Of a DNA stretch of 16,507 bases, positions 1 to 6,323 are shown in pieces. Under the pieces are notes generated by a model that was not told the DNA's origin, made no database searches, and saw only the letters and a program-made list of their open reading frames with translations. Position numbers and translations under genes: made by a program. Source of the stretch: an uncultured Chthoniobacterales bacterium (GTDB lineage Bacteria > Verrucomicrobiota > Verrucomicrobiia > Chthoniobacterales > UBA10450); the NCBI GenBank assembly GCA_955652155.1, contig CATPAT010000010.1, positions 1 through 16,507 of the forward strand. The letters run 5' to 3'. Position 1 is the stretch's first letter. Each line of letters starts with the position of its first letter.

Positions 1-727
1 AAAAATAAGTGGGAGAATCGACCAAGGCACCTGACCAGCCGGCGAGACAGGAAACGACAAAGGCGATGGTGAACAGCAGGGCCGTTTTTTGCCCGCGGTG
101 CAGCCAGAAGAAGAAAAAGATCGGCGTTAAGAAAAGTGGAATGATTTTGATGGAACAAGCGAGTGCGAGAAAGATCCCGCTTAACAAGACATGCTCTTCA
201 ACGCAGAAATAGGCTGCGATCAACAAGACACACACCATGATAGGATCGACGTTCCCGTGAAACCCGCTGACCATGAACGCAACAGGACTTACCGCGAACA
301 ACACGAGCGACCAGACCGGCGGTGCTCCTGTTTTTTCGCGCAACCGCAACAGGATTAGCACCGCAAAAAAATCAGCGAGTATGGAAGGAAACCTGAGAAG
401 GAACGGGAATGAACGCGGGACACCGCCAGGCGTAGGAGGCGAAATATAGGAAGAGAGATGGTAGAGCAGGCCAAAGAACTCTCCGGTTAAGGGTGGATGA
501 TTAAAATGACGGTCCGCCCGGTACATATAATCGATCCCCGCAGTGTCGATGATCTGCCCAAAGCGAGCATGGATTGTTACGTCGCACGACCCGAACGTCG
601 TTGCCGCGCAGTAGATCTTGAGCGCCGCGGCAACTAGAGCGGCGGACAGCACTAGAGTCTTTGGCGAGAAGTAAAGAAAGTGGCCTGAGCGCGGCGTGAT
701 TCCCGGCTCGGGGTGAATGTCACTCAC
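1..727 (-). CDS. GT-C-type membrane glycosyltransferase, N-terminal part (cut by left edge)
   Basis: The reverse strand is open from a TAA near 825 to the window edge. The first plausible start is a GTG at 727 (MSDIHPEPG...), giving 242 visible residues; no clear ribosome site is present, so the start is uncertain. The protein is strongly hydrophobic: a first membrane segment at about residues 24-41, a loop with an Asp at 49 (an acidic residue after the first helix is usual in GT-C enzymes), HFNHPPLTG at 74-82, and further membrane segments around 105-128, 139-153, 162-175, 181-205 and 216-231. SGFHGNVDP at 154-162 recalls polyprenyl-phosphate-dependent mannosyl- or glucosyltransferases (GT87/DUF2029-like or ALG6/8-like). 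Such enzymes move a sugar from a lipid-linked donor at the membrane. The family is recognised by motif and topology only; sugar and acceptor are unknown. It diverges from the Pup ligase gene across about 100 bases. Confidence 0.7.
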   Translation of the reverse strand, partial: MSDIHPEPGITPRSGHFLYFSPKTLVLSAALVAAALKIYCAATTFGSCDVTIHARFGQIIDTAGIDYMYRADRHFNHPPLTGEFFGLLYHLSSYISPPTPGGVPRSFPFLLRFPSILADFFAVLILLRLREKTGAPPVWSLVLFAVSPVAFMVSGFHGNVDPIMVCVLLIAAYFCVEEHVLLSGIFLALACSIKIIPLFLTPIFFFFWLHRGQKTALLFTIAFVVSCLAGWSGALVDSPTYF

Positions 728-813
728 AGAGTCGGGGAAAGCCAACGCCGTGCCAGCTGCTCCAGACAGCAGCGGGCCGCGTGCGAAAAGGTTTAGCGAT
801 TTGCCGATTCGAT

Positions 814-829
814 GGTTAAATCGTTAACC
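814..829. promoter_or_regulatory. Perfect inverted repeat abutting the pafA start codon
   Basis: GGTTAA at 814-819 and TTAACC at 824-829 are separated by ATCG, and the ATG follows at 831. The repeat fills the place where a ribosome site would be expected, and no Shine-Dalgarno sequence is visible there. It could be a small operator in the divergent spacer 728-830 or a weak hairpin in the mRNA leader. Function is inferred from position only. Confidence 0.3.
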
Positions 830-830
830 G

Positions 831-2255
831 ATGGACCGGATCGTCGGAATCGAAACCGAATACGGCTGCCTGATGAGCAGCGAAGAGTTGCGCTGCAACT
901 CCGAGGTTTGGCCGGCCAAGGTAAAGAATTACCTCTTCAACAAGGCACGCGCCGGCACGATCGATCTTCACTATCGCGATTACGAAGAACCGCCCGGCAA
1001 CGGCGGTTTTCTTCTAAATGGCGGCCGGCTTTATCTCGACATGGGCCACATCGAGTACGCGTCGCCAGAATGTTTGCACCTCCACGATCTCGTCACTTAC
1101 GAGATGGCCGGCGACGAACTGTTGCGTAGCTCGCTCGTCGCGCTCGAAGCCAGCGATCGCGTTTCATTCATCAAGAATAATGTCGATCATCACACCGGCG
1201 CGACATTTGGTTGCCACGAAAATTATTTGATGAAACGCGAGGCCCAGTTCACGCCTTCGGTGCTCGGGACGCTGCTCACCTTTCTTGCGACGCGACAAAT
1301 TTTTACCGGGGCCGGCAGAGTAGGGCAGGCCAATCCGCTCGCATTCGATTTTGAGCCGCCCCAAGCGGAAACGCCGGTCGCGTTTCAGCTCAGTCAGCGC
1401 GCCGACCACATCGTGAACGACATCTATCAGTGGGTGCAGTTCAACCGTGCCATCATTAACGCGCGCGACGAGCCGCTGGCCGATTACCGCAAATATCGTC
1501 GGCTCCATTTGCTCATTGGCGATTCGAACATGAGCCCGTTTGCCAACGCGCTCAAGATCGGCACCACCGCCGCTGTGCTCTCGCTGCTCGAGCAACGCCA
1601 GTTGCCGCGCAACCTTGTTCTCAACGACGCCGTTCGCAGCACGCGCGACATCTCGCGCGATCCGACCCAGAAGTGGATTGTCGATCTTGAAAACGGCAAA
1701 ACCATTGGCGCGCTCGATGTCCAATGGCAGTTCCACGATCTCGCCCAGCGCCATCTGCGAGAAAGAGATCCGGAGACCGATTGGTTGCTCGAGACCTGGA
1801 GTTTTGTTCTCGAATCAATCGAGCAAAATCCGCAGGCGCTGATCGGTGGAGTCGATTGGATCACTAAGAAATGGTTGCTCGAGACTTTCATGGCCTCGGA
1901 AAAAGTCGGCTGGGACGATCCCTGGCTACAAAGTTTGGACCTCGAATATCACAACATCGATCCAACCCGCGGATTGTTCTTCAGCGTTACGCCCGGCAAA
2001 CGCGTTGCCGAATGGAACAACAGCTTCCAGCCGGCAAACGCGATTCGTGTTCCGCCCGCGAACACCCGCGCCTCAGGTCGCGCCCGCGCCGTCGCCTATT
2101 TTCAAGATCGACAACAACCCTACGTCATCAACTGGGACTCGATCGCCCACGACAGCCGCGATTTTCTCGTCATGGGCGACCCGTTCGAAACCTACAACGA
2201 CGAAGTGGATAAGTTCCTCGCCAAACCACGGCCGGTTAGTAACCACGAAGAATGA
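831..2255 (+). CDS. pafA: Pup ligase PafA-like (Pup-protein ligase / Dop family)
   Basis: 474 residues of the carboxylate-amine-ligase-like PafA/Dop family, which joins the C-terminal Glu of the modifier Pup to substrate lysines using ATP, tagging proteins for the bacterial proteasome. The start fits the family N-terminus: MDRIVGIETEYG carries the metal-binding glutamates (E8, E10). NGGRLYLD puts the expected catalytic Asp at 70. Further family blocks are EYASPEC (75-81), GCHENYL, FQLSQRAD, IINARDEP and KYRRLHLLIGDSNMS. GCHENYL and GDSNMS match PafA; actinobacterial Dop has GSHENYL and GDANLAE, and the long Dop loop is missing, so ligase is favoured over deamidase/depupylase. Some positions (TGAGRVGQ) look Dop-like. 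No pup, dop, mpa/arc or prcAB gene is visible beside it, unlike most pupylation loci. The C-terminus is well conserved up to FLVMGDPFETYNDEVDKFL. Confidence 0.9.
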   Translation: MDRIVGIETEYGCLMSSEELRCNSEVWPAKVKNYLFNKARAGTIDLHYRDYEEPPGNGGFLLNGGRLYLDMGHIEYASPECLHLHDLVTYEMAGDELLRSSLVALEASDRVSFIKNNVDHHTGATFGCHENYLMKREAQFTPSVLGTLLTFLATRQIFTGAGRVGQANPLAFDFEPPQAETPVAFQLSQRADHIVNDIYQWVQFNRAIINARDEPLADYRKYRRLHLLIGDSNMSPFANALKIGTTAAVLSLLEQRQLPRNLVLNDAVRSTRDISRDPTQKWIVDLENGKTIGALDVQWQFHDLAQRHLRERDPETDWLLETWSFVLESIEQNPQALIGGVDWITKKWLLETFMASEKVGWDDPWLQSLDLEYHNIDPTRGLFFSVTPGKRVAEWNNSFQPANAIRVPPANTRASGRARAVAYFQDRQQPYVINWDSIAHDSRDFLVMGDPFETYNDEVDKFLAKPRPVSNHEE

Positions 2256-2366
2256 AGCGAATGGCATGAGCGACACATAAGGTAAAGGCGCGACGGGTAG
2301 TGGCGAGCGACGCGGGAGTGAGCGAGTTTCAACTCGAATGATCCGAGAGAGAAGAAACCGAAAATC

Positions 2367-2942
2367 ATGAAGAAGCCAGAGAAACCGGTGTCAGGCAGCG
2401 GCCTTAGCGCTGCCCAAGAACATCTGCGCCAACTCTGGGAGGAGCACATCCGACACGAGTTCGCCACTCACAACACCGAGGACACCCTCGCCACCATGGT
2501 GGAGGATGCTTATGTAAATCACATTCCGGTGCTGACTGGAGGTGTTGGCAAAGAACAGCTAAGAGAGTTTTACTCCAAGCGTTTTATTCCGCAGATGCCT
2601 CCGGACACGGAGATGGTTCCTCTCTCACGCACCATTGGCAACGATCGGCTTGTCGACGAAATGATCTTCAAGTTTACCCACACGATTAGGATGGACTGGA
2701 TGTTGCCCGGCCTTGCTCCCACAAGAAGGCGTGTGGAGATCCCGCTCGTTGCGATTGTTCAGTTCCGCGATGGTAAACTGGCTCATGAACACATCTACTG
2801 GGACCAGGCATCAGTCCTGGTTCAACTCGGCCTCCTCGATCCGACGAAGCTTCCGGTCGCAGGTGTAGAGAGCGCCAGAAAAGCAATGGACAAACAGTTA
2901 CCATCAAATGCGCTAATGAACCGTGCGGAGCAGGCACAGTAA
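2367..2942 (+). CDS. SnoaL-like / NTF2-fold protein
   Basis: 191 residues. The central part (about 20-160) has the pattern of a SnoaL-like polyketide-cyclase or ester-cyclase domain of the NTF2 superfamily: an N-terminal helix (HLRQLWEEHIRHEFATHN), a segment with YVNHIPVLTGGVGKEQLREFY, and later strands ending in VAIVQFRDGKLAHEHIYWDQ, the characteristic closing strand of this fold. WDQASVLVQLGLLDP follows as in many family members. These domains bind small hydrophobic or enzyme-specific ligands, often as dimers; the substrate cannot be read here. A polar tail of about 30 residues (from about 160) has no recognised motif. The gene lies 111 bases after pafA and 84 before the permease gene, so a shared transcript is possible but not shown. 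Its ribosome site is weak. Confidence 0.75.
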   Translation: MKKPEKPVSGSGLSAAQEHLRQLWEEHIRHEFATHNTEDTLATMVEDAYVNHIPVLTGGVGKEQLREFYSKRFIPQMPPDTEMVPLSRTIGNDRLVDEMIFKFTHTIRMDWMLPGLAPTRRRVEIPLVAIVQFRDGKLAHEHIYWDQASVLVQLGLLDPTKLPVAGVESARKAMDKQLPSNALMNRAEQAQ

Positions 2943-3026
2943 GTCCTCGGCGCGACTTCAGGATGCAGCCAAACATCTCTCGCTTGTTTAGAATCGCTCG
3001 CGCACCCCTGCTGGCCCGCAATAGAG

Positions 3027-4394
3027 ATGGCTGAAGCCGAATCGGAAACAGTCTTACCGCAGAAAAATAAATTACTGCGGATTCTTGGTTTGGGTTTTGG
3101 ATTGGCGGTGGTTGTTGGTGGAACGATCGGTGTCAGTATTTTCCGTTTGCCTGGTCCGACGGCTAACTTGCTCGGAAATACTTGGCTGATTCTTGTGATC
3201 TGGACCCTCGGCGGAGCGTTCACTCTGTTGAACGCAAATTATACGGCCGAGCTCGCGACAATGATACCGAAGGCGGGCGGTCCTTATGTTTATGCCCGGC
3301 ATGCCTACGGTGATTTTGCCGGCTTCGTCGTTGGTTGGAGCGATTGGCTGGGCAACGTTGCCGCGGTTGCTTTTCTGCCGATCGCTTTTGCTGAATATGC
3401 GATCGCCCTGTTTGCCCCATCTTTTGCCGGAGTCACCACGGTTGCGCTGGCATTCCTCCTTTTGCTCGCGTTCCTGAACTGGATCGGCCTTCGCGCGGGT
3501 AGCGGAACTCAGAAGCTGACGAGTTTTCTCAAGGCAATTGCGCTGCTTGCATTTGTTGTTGTCTGCTTTGCCCTAGGCGGACACCACAGCTCAGTCGACG
3601 CGGGACAAACGACGCAGACCGCGCCCGTTGGCCCTTTCGCCGCGCTGGTCGCAATCGTGTTGTCGTTTCAACTCATTCTCGGCGCTTACGGAGGTTGGAA
3701 CTCTGTCATTTATTTTGCCGAAGAAGACGAAAATCCTGGCCGCAACATTCCGTGCTCGCTTCACGCTGGAGTTTTGTCGGTGATCGGAATCTATCTGCTC
3801 GTTAACGTTGCGTTGCTTTATGTCTTGCCGCTGCCTCAAATTGCGGCGTCAAAACTCGCCGCCGCTGATGCAATGCGAGTTGTTTTCGGAGTGCGAGGCG
3901 GACAAATCGTCACTGGACTCGCATTGCTTTCTATCATCGCCATCGTCAACGCGATTTTGATGTTCGCGCCGCGCACCCTTTATGCGCTCGGGCGCGATGG
4001 TTTGTTTTCGAGTAAAGCTACCGCGGTGAATGAAGGCGGTACACCGGTCGTCGCTCTGGCTGTTACCGTTGTTATGGCGACGATTTTGATTAGTCTCGGG
4101 ACCTTTGAGAAGTTGATGGCGATCTACGCGTTTTACGCGGTAGCAAATAACATTGTGCTGATCAGCGCCCTATTTGTTCTCCGGAAACGCTCGCCGGACT
4201 TGCTGCGGCCGTTCCGGGCATGGGCGTATCCGTTTGCGCCGCTCGCGGTGCTGTTGGTTAGCGGCACGCTCGTTGTCGGATTCACCGTGAGTGATCCGAG
4301 AGACAGCATTTGCGCTCTGGTCCTACTGGCAGTGAGCTATCCGATATATCGTTTGATAAGATGGAAGTCAGTCGAACAACAAAGCAGGAGTTAA
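3027..4394 (+). CDS. APC-superfamily amino acid permease
   Basis: 455 residues with about 12 hydrophobic segments, the usual length for APC transporters. GGTIGVSIFRLPG at 31-43 is the broken first membrane helix that binds the substrate amino group and carboxylate in this family (G(S/T)IGxGIF type). ELATMIPKAGGPYVYARHAYG is the conserved segment after helix 2-3, and the FLNWIGLRAGSGTQKLTSFLK region and APRTLYALGRDGLFSSKAT are further family hallmarks. It should move an amino acid or polyamine across the inner membrane by proton symport or exchange; specificity is not readable. The cupin gene begins five bases after its stop, so the two are almost certainly co-transcribed, which hints that the cupin acts on a related compound. 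The ATG at 3027 has no strong Shine-Dalgarno sequence. Confidence 0.9.
   Translation: MAEAESETVLPQKNKLLRILGLGFGLAVVVGGTIGVSIFRLPGPTANLLGNTWLILVIWTLGGAFTLLNANYTAELATMIPKAGGPYVYARHAYGDFAGFVVGWSDWLGNVAAVAFLPIAFAEYAIALFAPSFAGVTTVALAFLLLLAFLNWIGLRAGSGTQKLTSFLKAIALLAFVVVCFALGGHHSSVDAGQTTQTAPVGPFAALVAIVLSFQLILGAYGGWNSVIYFAEEDENPGRNIPCSLHAGVLSVIGIYLLVNVALLYVLPLPQIAASKLAAADAMRVVFGVRGGQIVTGLALLSIIAIVNAILMFAPRTLYALGRDGLFSSKATAVNEGGTPVVALAVTVVMATILISLGTFEKLMAIYAFYAVANNIVLISALFVLRKRSPDLLRPFRAWAYPFAPLAVLLVSGTLVVGFTVSDPRDSICALVLLAVSYPIYRLIRWKSVEQQSRS
4386..4390 (+). promoter_or_regulatory. Shine-Dalgarno site of the cupin gene
   Basis: AGGAG lies nine bases before the ATG at 4400 and inside the last codons of the permease gene. 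It decides the cupin start: the longer frame from 4310 would overlap the permease gene by 85 bases and add residues with no cupin character. Confidence 0.7.
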
Positions 4395-4399
4395 GAAGA

Positions 4400-4855
4400 A
4401 TGAAACCGATCGACGGTTACTTTTTGATCAAGCCGGAGAATCTCGAGTGGCGGCCGTCGAACTTGATGAAAATTCCGAACGCGGATTTTCTGGAGCGAAC
4501 GGGAAGCGAGATTCTGGGCGCGCGGTTGTGGCGGCTCCCGCCAAAAAGCGCGAACACGCTTCACAAGCATCCGAAGGCTGAGGAATTTTATTTTGTCGTG
4601 GAGGGCACAGGACGCATGCGCGTTGGCGACAAGACGTTGACGGTTCCGAAATATGGCGGGGTTCTCGTCGGTCCGAAACTTTTGCGGCAAGTCTTCAACG
4701 ACACCGATGAAGAAGTTCTCTGGTTGATCGTCGGCGCGCCCGAAAAAGAATTCGAGTCCGGTGAGCCGCACGACATGAAGGCGTATTACCCGGTCGATCC
4801 GAAACAATTGCCGAAAGAGTTAGATGGTGTGACGTGGCCACCGGAAGAGAAGTGA
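4400..4855 (+). CDS. Small single-domain cupin protein
   Basis: 151 residues when started at the ATG after AGGAG. The cupin barrel spans about 35-115. Motif 1 is HKHPKAEEFYFVVEGTG with H55, H57 and E61/E62 as likely metal ligands, followed by GRMRVGDKTLTVPKYGGVLVGP. Motif 2, where most metal cupins have a fourth ligand (P-x-x-x-H-x-x-x-N), reads KLLRQVFN, so Gln97 stands in the expected histidine position. That leaves an incomplete metal site, and the protein may be a binding or sensing cupin or have altered metal use. The C-terminal tail (about 116-151) is polar and proline-rich. It lies tightly downstream of the APC permease gene. Enzymatic role is unknown. Confidence 0.85.
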   Translation: MKPIDGYFLIKPENLEWRPSNLMKIPNADFLERTGSEILGARLWRLPPKSANTLHKHPKAEEFYFVVEGTGRMRVGDKTLTVPKYGGVLVGPKLLRQVFNDTDEEVLWLIVGAPEKEFESGEPHDMKAYYPVDPKQLPKELDGVTWPPEEK

Positions 4856-4873
4856 AAAGTAGGAAGTAGAAAT
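4855..4873. repeat. A-rich AAGTAG spacer repeat, copy 1
   Basis: AAAAGTAGGAAGTAGAAAT follows the cupin stop. It matches 17 of 19 bases of the sequence at 6305-6323. It contains two AAGTAG units nine bases apart. It lies in a spacer and is followed by the ribosome site of the next gene, AGAAGG at 4875-4880. Role unknown. Confidence 0.5.
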
Positions 4874-4886
4874 TAGAAGGCAGGAA

Positions 4887-5801
4887 ATGGAGAGATTGGC
4901 CGCGTTCAGCATCGCGTTCGTATTCATCGCCAGCGCTTTCGGTCGGCAAAAGCCGGTAAATGAGTCGAGTGGCAGTGATTTGTCGTGGAAGAACCTCGAC
5001 GCGCGCGTTGGTGAAATGGTCCAGCGATTCGACGGCGTGATGGGTGTGGCGATTGTCGATCTTACGGATGGGCGAATGATTTCGCGCAACGCCGATGGCG
5101 TGTTTCCGACCGCGAGCTCGATCAAGATCGCGATCCTGCTCGAGTTGTATCATCAGGAACAGGAAGCGCGGGCTGGCGCGGAACGTAAAGCGAAGCTCGA
5201 TGACGTTTATAACTTCGATCCGAAAGAGCTGGTCGAATTTAGTCAGATCATGGCCGGTCTGACTCCGGGTGTGACGCGGGTTACAAATCGCGATCTTGCC
5301 CAATTCATGGTTGCCGTGAGCGACAACACCGCCGCCAACATTCTGATCGATCGTGTGGGCAAAGATAACGTGAACGCAATGCTGCGCGGCCTGGGCCTGA
5401 CGAAAACTATGTTGCGACGCAAGATGATGGACTTCGCCGCCGCTCGACGCGGAGAGGAAAATGTTTCCACTCCTCAAGAAATGACGCGGCTGTTGGAAGC
5501 GATCTGCAAAGGCAAGTTGCTGAACAAGGAGTTAAATCAGCAGTTGATCAAACAATTATCGACGTTGAAGGAGAGTTACATTCCCCACGATCTGCCAGCG
5601 GGCGTGCAGGTGGCCAATAAACCCGGTAACTTGCAAAATGTTCGGACTGATTCAGGCATCGTCTTTGTAACGGATCGTCCGTTCGCGATGAGCGTGATGA
5701 CGTCCAATGCCCGCGACGAGCGCGCGGCGGAACGTGCTATCAGCGAAATCGCGCTCGAAGCCTATCGTTACTTCGAGATGCCCAGCAAGAGTTCCCAATA
5801 G
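4887..5801 (+). CDS. Class A beta-lactamase-like serine hydrolase, secreted
   Basis: 304 residues. The N-terminus has a hydrophobic signal segment (about 3-18, AAFSIAFVFIASAFG), so the enzyme should be periplasmic. The serine beta-lactamase/DD-peptidase fold is shown by SSIK (Ser77, Lys80), SDN (145-147) in VAVSDNTAANILI, and a KPG at 245-247 where class A enzymes have K-T-G or K-S-G. The omega-loop Glu-x-x-x-Asn of true class A beta-lactamases is not evident; that region reads RRKMMDFAAARRGEEN (178 on). The missing deacylating Glu and the Thr-to-Pro change argue against an efficient beta-lactamase and for a peptidase-like or other hydrolase. The start is supported by AGAAGG six bases upstream. 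It follows the cupin gene by 31 bases on the same strand. Confidence 0.85.
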   Translation: MERLAAFSIAFVFIASAFGRQKPVNESSGSDLSWKNLDARVGEMVQRFDGVMGVAIVDLTDGRMISRNADGVFPTASSIKIAILLELYHQEQEARAGAERKAKLDDVYNFDPKELVEFSQIMAGLTPGVTRVTNRDLAQFMVAVSDNTAANILIDRVGKDNVNAMLRGLGLTKTMLRRKMMDFAAARRGEENVSTPQEMTRLLEAICKGKLLNKELNQQLIKQLSTLKESYIPHDLPAGVQVANKPGNLQNVRTDSGIVFVTDRPFAMSVMTSNARDERAAERAISEIALEAYRYFEMPSKSSQ

Positions 5802-5830
5802 CGATTTGCGCAATAGGATCGATTCGGTCA

Positions 5831-5849
5831 CGTTTGTTTGAAACAAACG
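5831..5849. promoter_or_regulatory. 19-base perfect palindrome before the small secreted gene
   Basis: CGTTTGTTT and AAACAAACG flank one central base (5840). The palindrome ends eight bases before the ATG at 5858. A one-base centre suits a dimeric DNA-binding protein better than an RNA hairpin, though an 8-bp stem with a three-base loop could form in mRNA and cover the ribosome-binding region. There is no T-run, so it is not a typical terminator for the upstream hydrolase gene. Confidence 0.45.
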
Positions 5850-5857
5850 ATAAAAGA

Positions 5858-6283
5858 ATGAAAGCACTAACGTTCGCAGTTTTGGCCTGGATAGCTCTAG
5901 CCGGAACGGGCTTCGCCCGGATCGGTGACGACGAGAAACAGATCGAGGCCACGTACGGCAAACCGGGCAAGGACTTGGGCACCCATTGGGATGTGCATGA
6001 ACTGGGTTACATGTCGGGCGGATTCATGATTTTGGTCGATTTCGTGAATGGAATCAGCCAGCGGGAAGGTTTTGCGAATCCGGACACGTCACCGCTTTCG
6101 CCCCAGAGTGTCGAAGACATATTGCGGATGAGCGCGCCGGAAGGAACAAGCTGGAAGAAAGGGCCGGCAAGCGGAGACGATAGATCATGGACCCGCAGCG
6201 ATAACAAGGTGATCGCAATGTTTCCCGCGCTCAGAAAATTTGTTTTTGTCCAGGACGTGAACTTCGTCCAGCCGAAGCAGTAG
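5858..6283 (+). CDS. Small secreted protein of unknown function
   Basis: 141 residues from the ATG at 5858. The longer frame from 5834 would translate through half of the palindrome, so it is not preferred. MKALTFAVLAWIALAGTGFA is a clear signal peptide with probable cleavage after GFA (about residue 20). The mature part begins with RIGDDEKQIEATYGKPGKD; an E-x-x-x-x-YG-x-P pattern occurs in some small envelope proteins, but this is too weak to assign a family. No cysteines and no lipobox are visible. It lies 56 bases after the serine hydrolase gene and converges with the degenerate Deg gene 40 bases away. Function unknown. Confidence 0.7.
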   Translation: MKALTFAVLAWIALAGTGFARIGDDEKQIEATYGKPGKDLGTHWDVHELGYMSGGFMILVDFVNGISQREGFANPDTSPLSPQSVEDILRMSAPEGTSWKKGPASGDDRSWTRSDNKVIAMFPALRKFVFVQDVNFVQPKQ

Positions 6284-6304
6284 CTCGGAAGAAAGTAAAA
6301 ATTA

Positions 6305-6323
6305 AAAAGTAGAAAGTAGAAAA
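6305..6323. repeat. A-rich AAGTAG spacer repeat, copy 2
   Basis: AAAAGTAGAAAGTAGAAAA fills the gap between two convergent genes and touches the stop codon of the leftward gene at 6324. It is the partner of the copy at 4855-4873. The gap has no hairpin, so an intrinsic terminator is not evident for either gene. Confidence 0.5.

Noticed and set aside
9..212. 67-residue plus-strand frame at the left edge
   Set aside because: Opposite the GT-C membrane protein frame, which is open over the full 727 bases with convincing membrane segments and motifs.
1164..1754. 196-residue frame opposite pafA
   Set aside because: Antisense to strongly conserved PafA blocks; no ribosome site or motif.
2256..2366. 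Possible small gene or terminator after pafA
   Set aside because: Only a five-codon frame and a tiny CGAGTT/AACTCG dyad (2323-2336) without a T-run; nothing supportable.
4695..5477. 260-residue frame on the minus strand
   Set aside because: Antisense to the cupin end and the serine hydrolase, both with clear family motifs; the translation is His/Arg-rich with no domain character.
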